64,000 nt of DNA, from contig NZ_CP060720.1 of NCBI RefSeq assembly GCF_014397115.1, forward strand, positions 2,062,001-2,126,000, given 5' to 3'. Below, in pieces: positions 1 through 9,342 of this stretch. The notes below the pieces were generated by a model. That model searched no databases. It saw nothing but the letters and a program-made list of their open reading frames with translations, and was not told the DNA's origin. The position numbers and the translations under genes are program-made. The number at the start of each line of letters is the position of its first letter. Position 1 is the stretch's first letter. Origin of the DNA: Vagococcus carniphilus. GTDB lineage: Bacteria; Bacillota; Bacilli; Lactobacillales; Vagococcaceae.

Positions 1-525
1 TGAATCATATTCAATTTTCTCAATTGACTTATCTAATATCACAACAGGTATTTCTTGAACTTGGCATTTATAAAGAAAATCTAAACTAATTTGAGTATTA
101 ATTGGATAATAAATAATACCAGCATAATCTTGTTTTAACGTATAATCATTTCCTGAAGTGAGCCATTCATGAGGTTGCATTTGTAATCTGAAAGGTGTTT
201 CTTTAAAACTTTCAAGGATTCCTTCTGCATAGTTTCCAAAGCCCTCATTTTGAGCAAATGGCATAATAAAAAGAATTGTCTCCTGATTAGTGGACACTTG
301 TTCTGTTTCTCTTCTCTTAACAAAACTACCTTTTCCACGAACTCTGTAAATTAGGCCTTCATTTTCAAGTTCTACAACGGCTCTTTTAGATGTAATACGA
401 CTAACATTATACATTTCTGATAACTCTAATTCTGTAGGTAATTGTTCATCTTCTTTCAGTTCACCAGTAAAAATCTGTTTTTTTAATTCCTGATAAATTT
501 TTTTATATAAGGGTTGATTTGCCAT
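1..525 (-). CDS. GntR-type repressor with LacI-like sensor domain (partial)
   Basis: Open to the left edge with no stop, so only the first 175 codons are present. Residues about 1-70 form a GntR winged helix (PLYKKIYQELKKQIFTGEL, then LPTELELSEMYNVSRITSKR), followed by a short linker and the start of a LacI/periplasmic-binding-type sensor (TILFIMPFAQNEGF; IPVVILDKS). This GntR-plus-LacI arrangement is that of the AraR group, which bind a sugar or sugar phosphate. It diverges from the alpha-mannosidase operon, and three identical palindromes lie between them, so it is probably the local repressor of mannoside use (inference). The effector cannot be read from the sequence. Confidence 0.9.
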   Translation of the reverse strand, partial: MANQPLYKKIYQELKKQIFTGELKEDEQLPTELELSEMYNVSRITSKRAVVELENEGLIYRVRGKGSFVKRRETEQVSTNQETILFIMPFAQNEGFGNYAEGILESFKETPFRLQMQPHEWLTSGNDYTLKQDYAGIIYYPINTQISLDFLYKCQVQEIPVVILDKSIEKIEYDS

Positions 526-555
526 TTTCATTTCATCCATTTCTATGCTGTTTTC

Positions 556-567
556 ATGATATATCAT
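556..567. promoter_or_regulatory. Operator copy 1, ATGATATATCAT
   Basis: Perfect 12-bp palindrome, 30 bp upstream of the regulator start codon. It is identical to copies at 618-629 and 650-661. Likely autoregulatory site of the GntR-type repressor (inference). Confidence 0.7.
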
Positions 568-605
568 ATCATATTTAATTTTGTTTAAAAAACTTTATTT
601 CCTAC

Positions 606-634
606 TGGACAACTATAATGATATATCATATAAT
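606..634 (+). promoter_or_regulatory. Mannosidase operon promoter
   Basis: TGGACA (606-611), 17-bp spacer, TATAAT (629-634). Operator copy 2 sits inside the spacer, so a bound repressor would block polymerase. Confidence 0.6.
618..629. promoter_or_regulatory. Operator copy 2, ATGATATATCAT
   Basis: Second identical palindrome, between the -35 and -10 boxes of the mannosidase promoter. Confidence 0.7.
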
Positions 635-649
635 CTGAATTGTAAATAT

Positions 650-661
650 ATGATATATCAT
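650..661. promoter_or_regulatory. Operator copy 3, ATGATATATCAT
   Basis: Third identical palindrome, just downstream of the expected transcription start and 7 bp before the GGAGG of the first gene. Its centre is 32 bp (three helical turns) from that of copy 2, which suits cooperative binding. Confidence 0.7.
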
Positions 662-681
662 TTAAACGGAGGAATAATATT

Positions 682-1980
682 ATGGCTTATACAGAAGTAC
701 CTACATCAGTTCAAACATTCATGGATAAAATGAGTGACCTATGTCAAAAGGACCACCCTAGATGGGCAGAGAACTTCAAAGCGGGTTTTGCTAATACACT
801 TTTAACAACTGTTCGTAGATATGATGACGGTTCAACATTTCTATTAACGGGAGACATTCCCGCTATGTGGTTAAGAGATTCAACTGCACAATTCCGTCCT
901 TACTTAGTTATCGCTAAAGAAGACGATGATATTAAAGCTATGATTAGTGGTTTGGTTCAACGTCAATTTAGATATATCAACATGGATCCTTATGCAAATG
1001 CTTTCAATGAAGAAGCTAATGGTAACGGCCATCAAACAGATGACACAATGATGACACCTTGGACTTGGGAAAGAAAATATGAAATTGATTCTTTATGTTA
1101 CCCTGTCCAACTTTCATACTTATTATATAAACAAACAGGAGATACCTCTCAATTCAACGAAGATTTCCACGAAGGAGTTAAAAAAATCCTTCATCTATGG
1201 CAAGTTGAACAAAATCATGCTGACTCACCTTATACGTTTGAAAGAGATACGACTAGAACAGAAGACACATTGAGTCATAACGGAAAAGGAACTCCCGTTG
1301 CTAAAACTGGTATGACATGGTCTGGATTTAGACCAAGTGATGATGCCTGTATTTATGGTTATTTAGTTCCATCTAATATGTTTGCTGTGGTTGTTTTAGG
1401 CTATTTAGAAGAACTTTATTCTACTCTCTTTGATAATAAAGAGATTGTTGCTTCTGCTCGTGAACTTAAAGTACAAATTACTGATGGCATTAAGCAATAC
1501 GCTGTTGTTCAAAATAAAGCCGGAAAAGATGTTTATGCTTATGAGGTAGATGGTCTAGGTGGTTTTTCTATTATGGATGATTCTAATGTCCCTAGTTTAA
1601 TGGCTGCTCCTTATTTAGGCTTTTGTGACAAAGAAGACCCGACTTATCTAGCAACAAGAGAAACTCTTTTAAGTAAAGAAAATCCATATTTCTACGAAGG
1701 AAAATTTGCCAAAGGAATCGGTAGTTCTCATACACCTGAAAATTATGTTTGGCCAATCGCCCTAGCCATTGAAGGTTTAACAACAAATGATAAATCAGAA
1801 AAAGAACGTATTCTTGACTTATTAGTTAACTGTGATGGCGGTACTAATTTAATGCATGAAGGTTTTGATGTTAATGATCCAAACCAATTCACACGAGAAT
1901 GGTTCTCATGGGCCAATATGATGTTTTGTGAGCTAGTTATGGATTACTACGATATTCGCATTGACGCACACTATAATTAA
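682..1980 (+). CDS. GH125 exo-alpha-1,6-mannosidase
   Basis: Metal-independent glycoside hydrolase that removes alpha-1,6-linked mannose, probably in the cytoplasm because there is no signal peptide. The 432-aa length is usual for GH125. The family signature GDIPAMWLRDST is at residues 57-68. Asp220 (in GFRPSDDACIYG) and Glu393 (MHEGF) fall where the GH125 general acid and base are known. GGAGG lies 10 nt before the ATG. It is followed after 20 bp by a GH38 alpha-mannosidase; in streptococci such pairs trim imported N-glycan mannose. Control is probably by the divergent GntR-type repressor. Confidence 0.95.
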   Translation: MAYTEVPTSVQTFMDKMSDLCQKDHPRWAENFKAGFANTLLTTVRRYDDGSTFLLTGDIPAMWLRDSTAQFRPYLVIAKEDDDIKAMISGLVQRQFRYINMDPYANAFNEEANGNGHQTDDTMMTPWTWERKYEIDSLCYPVQLSYLLYKQTGDTSQFNEDFHEGVKKILHLWQVEQNHADSPYTFERDTTRTEDTLSHNGKGTPVAKTGMTWSGFRPSDDACIYGYLVPSNMFAVVVLGYLEELYSTLFDNKEIVASARELKVQITDGIKQYAVVQNKAGKDVYAYEVDGLGGFSIMDDSNVPSLMAAPYLGFCDKEDPTYLATRETLLSKENPYFYEGKFAKGIGSSHTPENYVWPIALAIEGLTTNDKSEKERILDLLVNCDGGTNLMHEGFDVNDPNQFTREWFSWANMMFCELVMDYYDIRIDAHYN

Positions 1981-2000
1981 ATCTTAAGGAGCTAATCAAT

Positions 2001-4697
2001 ATGTCAAAGAAAAAAGTTTATATTATTTCTCATAGTCATTGGGATAGAGAATGGTACATGCCCTATGAACAACATCATATGCGCTTAATCCGCTTGATGG
2101 ATGACTTACTTGAATTATTTAAAACAAATCCAGACTTCGATAGTTTTCATTTAGACGGGCAAACTATCATCCTAGATGACTATCTTCAAGTTCGACCTGA
2201 AAAAAGACAAGAAGTTCAAGAAGCAATTGATAAGGGTAAACTAAAAATTGGTCCTTTCTATATATTACAAGATGATTTTCTAATTAGTAGTGAAGCAAAT
2301 GCACGAAACACACTCATCGGACTAGAGGAAGCTCGTCAGTGGGGTAATCCAACTATGTTAGGTTATTTTCCAGATACTTTTGGTAACATGGGGCAAACAC
2401 CTCAAATGATGGAAGAAGCTGGAATAAAAGCCGCTGCCTTTGGACGAGGTGTTAAACCAACAGGATTCAATAATGCTGTAATAAATGATGAAAAATATGC
2501 TTCTCAATTTTCTGAAATGTTATGGGAAGGCCCTGACCAATCAAAAATATTCGGTTTATTATTTGCTAACTGGTATAGTAATGGAAATGAAATTCCTACA
2601 ACAAAGGAAGAAGCTTTAGCTTTTTGGAATCAAAAATTACCTGATGCTGAACAATACGCTTCAACAAACCACTTATTAATGATGAATGGTGTTGATCATC
2701 AGCCAGTTCAAAAAGATGTGACTGAAGCTATTAAATTAGCTAATGAATTATACCCAGATTACGAATTTATCCATAGTAATTTTGATGATTATTTAGAGGC
2801 CGTTATGAACGACTTACCTGAAAACTTAAGTACTGTAGAAGGCGAATTAACGTCTCAGGAAACAGATGGTTGGTATACTTTAGCTAATACTTCTTCTGCT
2901 CGTATTTACTTAAAACAAAAAAATACAACCGTTGAACGTCAATTAGAAAATATTACTGAGCCTTTAGCAACAATGGCATATGAAGTGACTGGTACTTATC
3001 CTCATGATGAACTACGTTATGCTTGGAAAACCTTAATGCAAAATCATCCTCATGATAGTATTTGTGGTTGTAGTGTCGATGAAGTTCACCAAGAAATGAT
3101 GACACGTTACCAAAAATCTGAAGAAGTTGGTAAGTTTCTAGCAGACGAAGCTCTAACTGCTTTAACAAGTGAAATCAATACGTCTAGTTTTTCAAGTGAC
3201 TCTAAACCATTTGTTGTTTTCAACACATCTGGCCACACTAAAAATCAAGTGGTTGAGACAACGATTGAATGGAAATGTCAGACTTTTGCTGAAGGTGTCC
3301 CTCTTGAATTGTTCCATCAACTAGAAGAAGAAGTAAAAGAATTAACTGACTTCCATGTAGTAGATGAAAATGGTCACGTGATTCCTGCTGAAGTAGTCAA
3401 AACAGATGTTGCTTTTGATTATGACTTACCAACTGATCGTTTCCGCATTCCATATATGGCAATTTATGTAACTGTTCGATTAAACTTAGTAGCTATGCCT
3501 GGAATGTCTTGGACAACCTATGCTCTTATTGAAGGAAAAAAAGAACAAATAACAACTTCTTTAGTTGATGATTCAACAATGACTTTAGAAAATGACTTGG
3601 TAAAAGCTGAAATTTTAGAAAATGGTTTAATTAACTTTACTGATAAATTAAGAAATCATACTTACCCGAGTGGATTGATTTATGAAAACGTTGGAGATAT
3701 TGGAAATGAATATATCTTCAAACAACCATGGGAAGACAAAGCACTTTACGCTCATGATTTTCCAACAACCAGAGAAGTTATAACAAATAGTCCTTTTGTT
3801 GCTGAAATCTTAATTACTCAAACAATGATGATTCCAGAATCGGCTGAAGAGTTACTTGACTTGGAAATGCGTGCCGTTTATGAGATGCGTCAAAGAAAAG
3901 CCAATCGAAGTGATAAATTAGTTCCATTTGAAATCAAGACAATTGTTCGTCTTGAAAAAAATAGCGGGCAAATTAAATTCAATACAAGTTTTGACAATCA
4001 AATGAAAGACCATCGTTTACGTGTCCTTTTCCCTTCTGGACTTGAGACATCAACTCATTTTGCTGAAAGTATCTTCGAAGTCGTTGAAAGACCAAATCAT
4101 GTTAACGAAGCTACTTGGGAAAATCCAACAAATCCTCAACATCAGCAAGCGTTTGTTAACGTTCATGATGAGAGTTTAGGAATGACGGTAGCCAACTTTG
4201 GATTAAATGAATATGAAGTTCTACCACAAGATTGTACTATTGCCTTAACGATTCTCAGAGCAGTTGGAGAACTTGGTGACTGGGGCTACTTCCCAACACC
4301 TGAAGCCCAATGTTTAGGACAACAATCTGTTAAATTTGCCATCGGGTTCCACGGAACTAATGACATGTATCAAACTTTTATCGAAGCTAAACAATTCCAA
4401 GTTCCGATGATCGTTACTAAGACAGACCAACACATTGGAAAATTAAACCCAACTCATCAATTTTTGGCTATTGATAGTAAACAATATGCTTTAACAGCTA
4501 TTAAACGTGTTGAACATGGTGAAGATATCATCACACGTGGATTCAACTTATCAAACACTGAAAATTGTGATGTGAAAGTAGCTATTAATGACTACAACGC
4601 TCATGAGGCTAATATGATTGAAGAATTTAAAGAGAACAAAACTCTTGAAACAACAATCAAACCAGCCAAGATTCAAACTTTACGTTGGGTTAAATAA
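2001..4697 (+). CDS. GH38 alpha-mannosidase
   Basis: Zinc-dependent alpha-mannosidase of 898 aa. The N-terminal catalytic motif HSHWDREWY (residues 11-19) supplies the zinc-binding His and Asp. YFPDTFGNMGQ contains the predicted nucleophile Asp125. NHPHDSICGCS near residue 350 matches the conserved second zinc-ligand region. The remainder is the usual beta-rich GH38 C-terminal part. There is no signal peptide, so cytosolic. AAGGAG precedes the ATG. It is second in a two-gene operon with GH125, consistent with stepwise breakdown of alpha-1,3/alpha-1,2 and alpha-1,6 mannose. No importer is in view; it may lie left of the window. Confidence 0.95.
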   Translation: MSKKKVYIISHSHWDREWYMPYEQHHMRLIRLMDDLLELFKTNPDFDSFHLDGQTIILDDYLQVRPEKRQEVQEAIDKGKLKIGPFYILQDDFLISSEANARNTLIGLEEARQWGNPTMLGYFPDTFGNMGQTPQMMEEAGIKAAAFGRGVKPTGFNNAVINDEKYASQFSEMLWEGPDQSKIFGLLFANWYSNGNEIPTTKEEALAFWNQKLPDAEQYASTNHLLMMNGVDHQPVQKDVTEAIKLANELYPDYEFIHSNFDDYLEAVMNDLPENLSTVEGELTSQETDGWYTLANTSSARIYLKQKNTTVERQLENITEPLATMAYEVTGTYPHDELRYAWKTLMQNHPHDSICGCSVDEVHQEMMTRYQKSEEVGKFLADEALTALTSEINTSSFSSDSKPFVVFNTSGHTKNQVVETTIEWKCQTFAEGVPLELFHQLEEEVKELTDFHVVDENGHVIPAEVVKTDVAFDYDLPTDRFRIPYMAIYVTVRLNLVAMPGMSWTTYALIEGKKEQITTSLVDDSTMTLENDLVKAEILENGLINFTDKLRNHTYPSGLIYENVGDIGNEYIFKQPWEDKALYAHDFPTTREVITNSPFVAEILITQTMMIPESAEELLDLEMRAVYEMRQRKANRSDKLVPFEIKTIVRLEKNSGQIKFNTSFDNQMKDHRLRVLFPSGLETSTHFAESIFEVVERPNHVNEATWENPTNPQHQQAFVNVHDESLGMTVANFGLNEYEVLPQDCTIALTILRAVGELGDWGYFPTPEAQCLGQQSVKFAIGFHGTNDMYQTFIEAKQFQVPMIVTKTDQHIGKLNPTHQFLAIDSKQYALTAIKRVEHGEDIITRGFNLSNTENCDVKVAINDYNAHEANMIEEFKENKTLETTIKPAKIQTLRWVK

Positions 4698-4704
4698 AAA
4701 AGAC

Positions 4705-4748
4705 AAAAAACTTCTTAATCAAAGTTCTTACTGATTAAGAAGTTTTTT
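4705..4748. terminator. Bidirectional terminator after GH38 gene
   Basis: 17-bp stem (AAAAAACTTCTTAATCA pairing with its complement at 4732-4748) with A and T runs on both sides. Serves the mannosidase operon and the convergent gene. Confidence 0.85.
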
Positions 4749-4767
4749 ACTGAATCTCAAAAAGAAA

Positions 4768-5976
4768 CTACTCCAAAAATGACATACCTAAAATCTCATT
4801 AATCTCTTCTATATCAACATGATCAGGATGGTATCTTTCAATGTCTTCACCCACTGCCCACTCTAAAACATCTTGAACTGATTTTTTATTAGCATTTTTC
4901 TTAAAACTAGCTACAAAATCATCAAATCTTTCAATACCACCAAAGTCCTCAAATGGAGCTGTTCTCTTTCCCTTTGTACAATAAGGATAAAATGGAATCG
5001 ATGGATCTTTATCTAGGCATTCTTCAACAACAATTTTATGCTCCCAAGAATCACCAAAATCATAGATATATTCAAATTTATCACCTAAATTAACTAATTG
5101 ACTTAATTTAGTTTTCGCCATATCTTTTTTCACTTGAGGTTCAAAATAAAATTGAGTAGGTTCCCCTAATAGCTCTTCTGCTTCGAAGTCACTCAATATA
5201 ACACTTCCCACATTAAATTGATACAAATGGGCTGTATTCCAACCAAAAACCGTTTGAATAATCTCATGCAAGTCCTCAAATGTCATTTCCGCTGGTACTA
5301 AAATTCGGCGCCAAATTGGCGGTTTTGCTCCTACTATATCGATTCTTAATTGATATATTTTATTAGACGTTTTTTTATTAGCTCCCTCAAAAGGAATAAT
5401 CTGTGACGGTTTCATAGGAATAATCTTATCTTGATTTTGTTGTTTATTAGTTAGAGGAAAAAAATTATTGGATATCTCAGCTTCTTCTAAATCATCCAAC
5501 AAATCACTTAACATCTCCATTTGATCATCCATGTATTCCATATACGATTCAATGTTTTTTCGCTTGAGTGATGACCAATATTTAGTATCCAGATTCCGGT
5601 TCAAACAAACAGGCATAAATTCTACCATAGCGATTATTAACTCATTTGTATTCTCTAAATAATCTTTTTCTTCTAAATATAATAAAAAGTTACTAAGAAT
5701 AATTTGAAATTCTAGAATGACTGTATTATCAATTTCTATATATTTAGGAATAAAATCAACTAATCCCATGACAAATACTCCTGCGTTCCAATTATCAATA
5801 TCGACTTTTAACTCTTTTAAAATAACCATTCTAAAATCTTCTAAAATTTGTAAAAAATCTTCTTGCGTTAGGACACCTTCTTCGTTTTCTAAACCAAAAG
5901 GAGCGCCTGTAACTCCTTTATAAGCCTTTAAAAATCCGTCAGTTTTCCCATATTCTTTTATCCATTTATGGTACAT
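4768..5976 (-). CDS. pRiA4b ORF-3-like domain protein
   Basis: 402 aa of unknown function. Residues about 205-400 match the plasmid pRiA4b ORF-3-like family (YQLRIDIVGAKPPIWRRILV, TFEDLHEIIQTVFGW, YDFGDSWEHKI, ERFDDFVASF). The roughly 200 N-terminal residues are mostly helical and acidic and I do not recognise them. The ATG follows GGGAGAG. The family is found both on mobile elements and in chromosomes, but no transposase, repeat or base-composition shift is visible here. Monocistronic, flanked by terminators. Confidence 0.8.
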   Translation of the reverse strand: MYHKWIKEYGKTDGFLKAYKGVTGAPFGLENEEGVLTQEDFLQILEDFRMVILKELKVDIDNWNAGVFVMGLVDFIPKYIEIDNTVILEFQIILSNFLLYLEEKDYLENTNELIIAMVEFMPVCLNRNLDTKYWSSLKRKNIESYMEYMDDQMEMLSDLLDDLEEAEISNNFFPLTNKQQNQDKIIPMKPSQIIPFEGANKKTSNKIYQLRIDIVGAKPPIWRRILVPAEMTFEDLHEIIQTVFGWNTAHLYQFNVGSVILSDFEAEELLGEPTQFYFEPQVKKDMAKTKLSQLVNLGDKFEYIYDFGDSWEHKIVVEECLDKDPSIPFYPYCTKGKRTAPFEDFGGIERFDDFVASFKKNANKKSVQDVLEWAVGEDIERYHPDHVDIEEINEILGMSFLE

Positions 5977-6071
5977 TTGAAACTCTCCCTTTTATTTAGA
6001 CTCTTACGAAAAGTGTAACATATTAGCTATAGTATAAAAATAAAAACAGGAATTTTAGTGTAAGAATACAA

Positions 6072-6102
6072 AAAAAGAGTCACCTTAAAGGTAACTCTTT
6101 TA
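6072..6102 (-). terminator. Transketolase terminator
   Basis: Read on the minus strand, AAAAGAGTtACCTT loops back to AGGTgACTCTTTTTT, about 20 bp past the tkt stop. Confidence 0.75.
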
Positions 6103-6121
6103 ATTGATTATCTAATTTTAA

Positions 6122-8119
6122 TTATAAAGATTTAAATGTTTTAACCACATTTTCAACAGTAAAGCCGTACTTTTCAATCACTGTATTACCTGGAGCACTT
6201 GCTCCAAAACGGTCAATTCCCATCACTTTTCCATCTAATCCAACATAACGTTCCCAACCAAATGTTGCTCCCATTTCAATTGAAACGCGTTTTGTGACTG
6301 ATTTAGGTAAAACAGATTCTTTATAAGAAGCTTCTTGTCCATCAAAGACTGCTGTTGATGGCATTGATACAACTGATACATCAATTCCGTCTTTTGCTAA
6401 TTCTTTTTGAGCTTCCATTGCTAAGTTCACTTCTGAACCTGTTGCAATTAAGATACCTGCTGGTGTGTCTGCTTTTGATGCTGATAAGACATAACCACCA
6501 CGAGCTACCCCTTCGTAAGCTTTCTCTTTTGTTCCCTCAAGAACTGGTAGGTTTTGACGAGAAAGAGCTAAAACAGTTGGTGTTTCTGTTGAAGTTGCTG
6601 CTATCTTCCAAGCGGCTGCTACTTCGTTACCATCTGCTGGACGAATTAAGTTTACATTAGGCATACTACGTAAGCTTGATAATTGTTCAATTGGTTCATG
6701 TGTTGGGCCATCTTCCCCAACGGCAATTGAATCATGTGTTAAGACATAAGTAACTGGTGCTTTTTGAATAGCTGATAATCTCACAGCTGGGCGTAAGTAG
6801 TCAACAAACACGAAGAATGTTGCACCATAAACACGTGTTCCACCATGAAGAGCAATTCCGTTCATCGCTGCTGCCATTCCAAATTCACGAACACCAAACC
6901 AGATGTTACGGCCTTCATAAGAACCTGGTTCGAAGTCTTTTTCTCCAGCAATCATTGTATTGTTTGATGAAGATAAATCTGCTGAACCACCCCAAAGATT
7001 AGGCATTGCTTTAGCTAATTCTTGGATAGCTTCTTTACTTGTAATACGACTAGCAGAAGAATCTCCTACTTCATAAACTGGTAAAGCTTTTTCTAAATCA
7101 ACTGTTACTTCATCTTTAAAGGCTGCTTCAAATTGAGCTGCCAATTCAGGATAAGCTGCTTTATATGATGCAAACATCTCATTCCATTCTTGTTCAGCTT
7201 TTTCACCTTTAACAATCATATCTTCGTTAAAGCGAGTAGCTACTTCTTCTGGAACAGTGAATTCAGGGTAATCCCAACCGTAAGATTTTTTAGCATGAGC
7301 CAAACCTTCAGCTCCAAGAGGAGCTCCGTGAACTTTGTTTGTTCCTTGATTTTCTGCTCCAAAACCAATAATTGTTTTTACTTCAATAATAGTTGGTTTA
7401 CCTGTTTCTTTTTTAGCTTCTTCGATCGCATTTGAAATAGCTTCTAAATCATTGCCATCTTTTACTAAAAGATGTTGCCAACCTGTTGCTTCAAAACGAT
7501 TTTTAACACTTTCGCTAAATGATTTATCTAATGGACCATCTAATGAAATATCATTTGAATCGTAAAGAACGATTAATTTATCTAATTTTAAGTGACCAGC
7601 TAAACTAGCAGCTTCTTGAGAGATACCTTCCATTAAATCGCCATCTCCACATAAAGCATAAGTATAATGATCAACCACTTTAAAGTTATCTTTGTTGTAA
7701 GTAGCAGCTAAGTGAGCTTCTGCCATAGCAAAACCAACACTCATTGCAATCCCTTGTCCAAGAGGACCTGTTGTTGCTTCAATTCCGTCTGTATGCCATA
7801 CTTCTGGATGTCCTGGTGTTAAACTATCCCATTGACGGAAATTTTTTAATTCTGACATTGGTAAGTTATAACCAGATAAATGAAGTAAACTATATAACAT
7901 AGATGAACCATGTCCAGCAGAAAGAATAAAACGGTCACGGTCTGCCCAATTTCTTGATGTGTTTGGGTTTACTTTTAAATGTTTTGTCCATAACGTATAA
8001 GCCATTGGAGCAGCTCCCATTGGTAAACCTGGGTGTCCTGAATTGGCTTTTTGAATCATGTCTAAACTTAGTGTACGAATGGTGTTAACACCTAATTGAT
8101 CTATTGAATCGAACTTCAT
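6122..8119 (-). CDS. tkt: Transketolase
   Basis: Thiamine-diphosphate enzyme of the non-oxidative pentose phosphate pathway, moving two-carbon units between sugar phosphates. About 665 aa, full length. Visible motifs: [15 protein letters not shown] near residue 30, the ThDP motif starting [12 protein letters not shown] near 155, and [15 protein letters not shown] in the central pyrimidine-binding domain. I start at the second ATG ([10 protein letters not shown]) because AGGAGG lies 9 nt before it, whereas the upstream in-frame ATG at 8128 directly abuts the ribosome binding site. Single-gene unit. Confidence 0.96.
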   Translation of the reverse strand: MKFDSIDQLGVNTIRTLSLDMIQKANSGHPGLPMGAAPMAYTLWTKHLKVNPNTSRNWADRDRFILSAGHGSSMLYSLLHLSGYNLPMSELKNFRQWDSLTPGHPEVWHTDGIEATTGPLGQGIAMSVGFAMAEAHLAATYNKDNFKVVDHYTYALCGDGDLMEGISQEAASLAGHLKLDKLIVLYDSNDISLDGPLDKSFSESVKNRFEATGWQHLLVKDGNDLEAISNAIEEAKKETGKPTIIEVKTIIGFGAENQGTNKVHGAPLGAEGLAHAKKSYGWDYPEFTVPEEVATRFNEDMIVKGEKAEQEWNEMFASYKAAYPELAAQFEAAFKDEVTVDLEKALPVYEVGDSSASRITSKEAIQELAKAMPNLWGGSADLSSSNNTMIAGEKDFEPGSYEGRNIWFGVREFGMAAAMNGIALHGGTRVYGATFFVFVDYLRPAVRLSAIQKAPVTYVLTHDSIAVGEDGPTHEPIEQLSSLRSMPNVNLIRPADGNEVAAAWKIAATSTETPTVLALSRQNLPVLEGTKEKAYEGVARGGYVLSASKADTPAGILIATGSEVNLAMEAQKELAKDGIDVSVVSMPSTAVFDGQEASYKESVLPKSVTKRVSIEMGATFGWERYVGLDGKVMGIDRFGASAPGNTVIEKYGFTVENVVKTFKSL

Positions 8120-8212
8120 AAAATACATCCTCCTATTTAGGTTTAATTTACCTTTATTATATTCTAACGCTAATGAGACTTTTTTGCAAGGCTTTTCATA
8201 TATAAATCAAAA

Positions 8213-8246
8213 AAGAAGGGACTACTTATCTTCCATGAAGTCCCTT
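8213..8246 (-). terminator. Terminator overlapping the 3' end of the DUF896 gene
   Basis: On the minus strand AAGGGACT (8239-8246) pairs with AGTCCCTT (8216-8223) and is followed by a T-rich run. The upstream arm lies inside the coding sequence. Confidence 0.7.
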
Positions 8247-8468
8247 ATCTTTTTGAATTTCTTTTAATTTATCAGGTGTCACATCGTTACCTTCAGTATC
8301 AACAACCTTCATTCCTTCTATATGATTACGCATCCCACCTCTAAAGCGAGCTAAGTACTCTTCACGTAATAAAGCTTGTTCTTTTTTTTCTGTATCGGTT
8401 AAGCCAGTTGTAGTTTTTGATTTTTTAGCTAGCTCATTAATACGGGCTAATTTTTCTTTTGATAACAT
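8226..8468 (-). CDS. DUF896 (YnzC/UPF0291) protein
   Basis: 80-aa cytosolic protein of the DUF896 family, with the typical N-terminal helical hairpin ([18 protein letters not shown]) and the conserved segment around [19 protein letters not shown]. The function is not established. In Bacillus subtilis the homologue ynzC sits in the lexA-linked SOS operon with yneA; here it is divergent from lexA. Its own promoter (TTGTAA, 17-bp spacer, TAAAAT at 8503-8531 on the minus strand) starts about 20 bp from the LexA box, so SOS control is possible but not certain. AAGGAGAG precedes the ATG. Confidence 0.9.
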   Translation of the reverse strand: MLSKEKLARINELAKKSKTTTGLTDTEKKEQALLREEYLARFRGGMRNHIEGMKVVDTEGNDVTPDKLKEIQKDKGLHGR

Positions 8469-8502
8469 TTATTCTCTCCTTAAACATTAATACGTACCTA
8501 TA

Positions 8503-8531
8503 ATTTTAGCTTAATTCCGAAAAAATTACAA
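8503..8531 (-). promoter_or_regulatory. Promoter of the DUF896 gene
   Basis: On the minus strand TTGTAA (8526-8531), 17 bp, TAAAAT (8503-8508). Confidence 0.6.
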
Positions 8532-8552
8532 TTAATTCTCCCCTTAAAAAAG

Positions 8553-8566
8553 CGAACACCCGTTTG
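8553..8566. promoter_or_regulatory. LexA box in the lexA promoter
   Basis: CGAACACCCGTTTG fits the Gram-positive SOS box CGAAC(N4)GTTYG. It overlaps the -35 (TTGATT, 8564-8569) of a promoter whose -10 is TACACT (8587-8592, 17-bp spacer), giving lexA autorepression. Confidence 0.85.
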
Positions 8567-8617
8567 ATTTTATTTTAAAAATATGATACACTCAAAAAAA
8601 AGAAAAGAGGCCGACTT

Positions 8618-9238
8618 ATGACAAAGAAACAATCTTCGAGACAGGTTGACGTCTTACGATATATCTATGAACAAGTTGAAGAACGTGGCTATCCACCTAC
8701 CGTTAGAGAAATCGGTGAAGCCGTTAATTTATCTTCAACATCAACTGTTCATGGTCATCTATCACGTCTAGAGAAAAAAGGACTTATTTTAAGAGATCCA
8801 ACTAAACCAAGAGCTATTGAATTGACCTCCGAAGGATTAGACGTTATTGGTGTAAAACCGACAACGATTCCAATGCTTGGTGTGGTAACAGCTGGTGAGC
8901 CTATCTTAGCAGTTGAAGAAGCTTCTGATTTTTTCCCTCTACCACCTGATTTAAAATATGAAGAAAATTCTTTATTCATGTTAACAATTCGTGGCGAGAG
9001 CATGATTAATGCCGGAATTTTTGATGGTGATCATGTTATTGTAAGAAAACAATCAGTTGCTAATAATGGTGACGTTGTTATTGCTATGACTGATGAAAAT
9101 GAAGCAACTTGTAAGAGATTTTTTAAAGAAACTAATCATATCCGATTACAACCTGAAAATGATACATTAGAACCTATTATTTTAGATGATGTTTCTATCC
9201 TCGGAAAAGTTGTTGGACTATATCGTAATCATATTTAA
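8618..9238 (+). CDS. lexA: SOS repressor LexA
   Basis: Transcriptional repressor of the SOS regulon that cleaves itself when stimulated by RecA filaments. 206 aa. The N-terminal winged helix is residues 1-65 ([20 protein letters not shown]). The cleavage site is Ala92-Gly93 (VVTAGEPI). The catalytic dyad is Ser128 (RGESMINAG) and Lys166 (EATCKRFF). All functional residues are present. Autoregulated through the LexA box at 8553-8566. Neighbours are a DUF896 gene and an SOS-box-controlled membrane protein, so the three make a small SOS locus. Confidence 0.97.
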   Translation: MTKKQSSRQVDVLRYIYEQVEERGYPPTVREIGEAVNLSSTSTVHGHLSRLEKKGLILRDPTKPRAIELTSEGLDVIGVKPTTIPMLGVVTAGEPILAVEEASDFFPLPPDLKYEENSLFMLTIRGESMINAGIFDGDHVIVRKQSVANNGDVVIAMTDENEATCKRFFKETNHIRLQPENDTLEPIILDDVSILGKVVGLYRNHI

Positions 9239-9268
9239 AAAATAAAGCAAAATTTGCTTTATTTTTTT
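9237..9268 (+). terminator. lexA terminator
   Basis: AATAAAGCAAA pairs with TTTGCTTTATT, followed by a run of T. It ends at the -35 of the next promoter. Confidence 0.75.
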
Positions 9269-9269
9269 C

Positions 9270-9298
9270 TTTACAAAAAGAACGTTTGTTTGTATAAT
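9270..9298 (+). promoter_or_regulatory. SOS-regulated promoter
   Basis: TTTACA (9270-9275), exactly 17 bp, TATAAT (9293-9298): a near-consensus vegetative promoter with LexA boxes in the spacer and just downstream. Confidence 0.8.
9279..9292. promoter_or_regulatory. LexA box 1 of the small membrane protein gene
   Basis: AGAACGTTTGTTTG, a good SOS-box match filling the spacer between the -35 and -10. Confidence 0.7.
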
Positions 9299-9305
9299 AT
9301 AAATA

Positions 9306-9319
9306 CGAACAGATGTTCT
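9306..9319. promoter_or_regulatory. LexA box 2 of the small membrane protein gene
   Basis: CGAACAGATGTTCT, a near-perfect SOS box covering the expected transcription start. Confidence 0.85.
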
Positions 9320-9342
9320 AAATTAATTAGGAGTGATCAATA

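Noticed and set aside
4768-5976. Mobile element suggested by the pRiA4b/IS-associated domain name
   Set aside because: No transposase, terminal inverted repeats or target duplications around it; neighbours are ordinary chromosomal genes.
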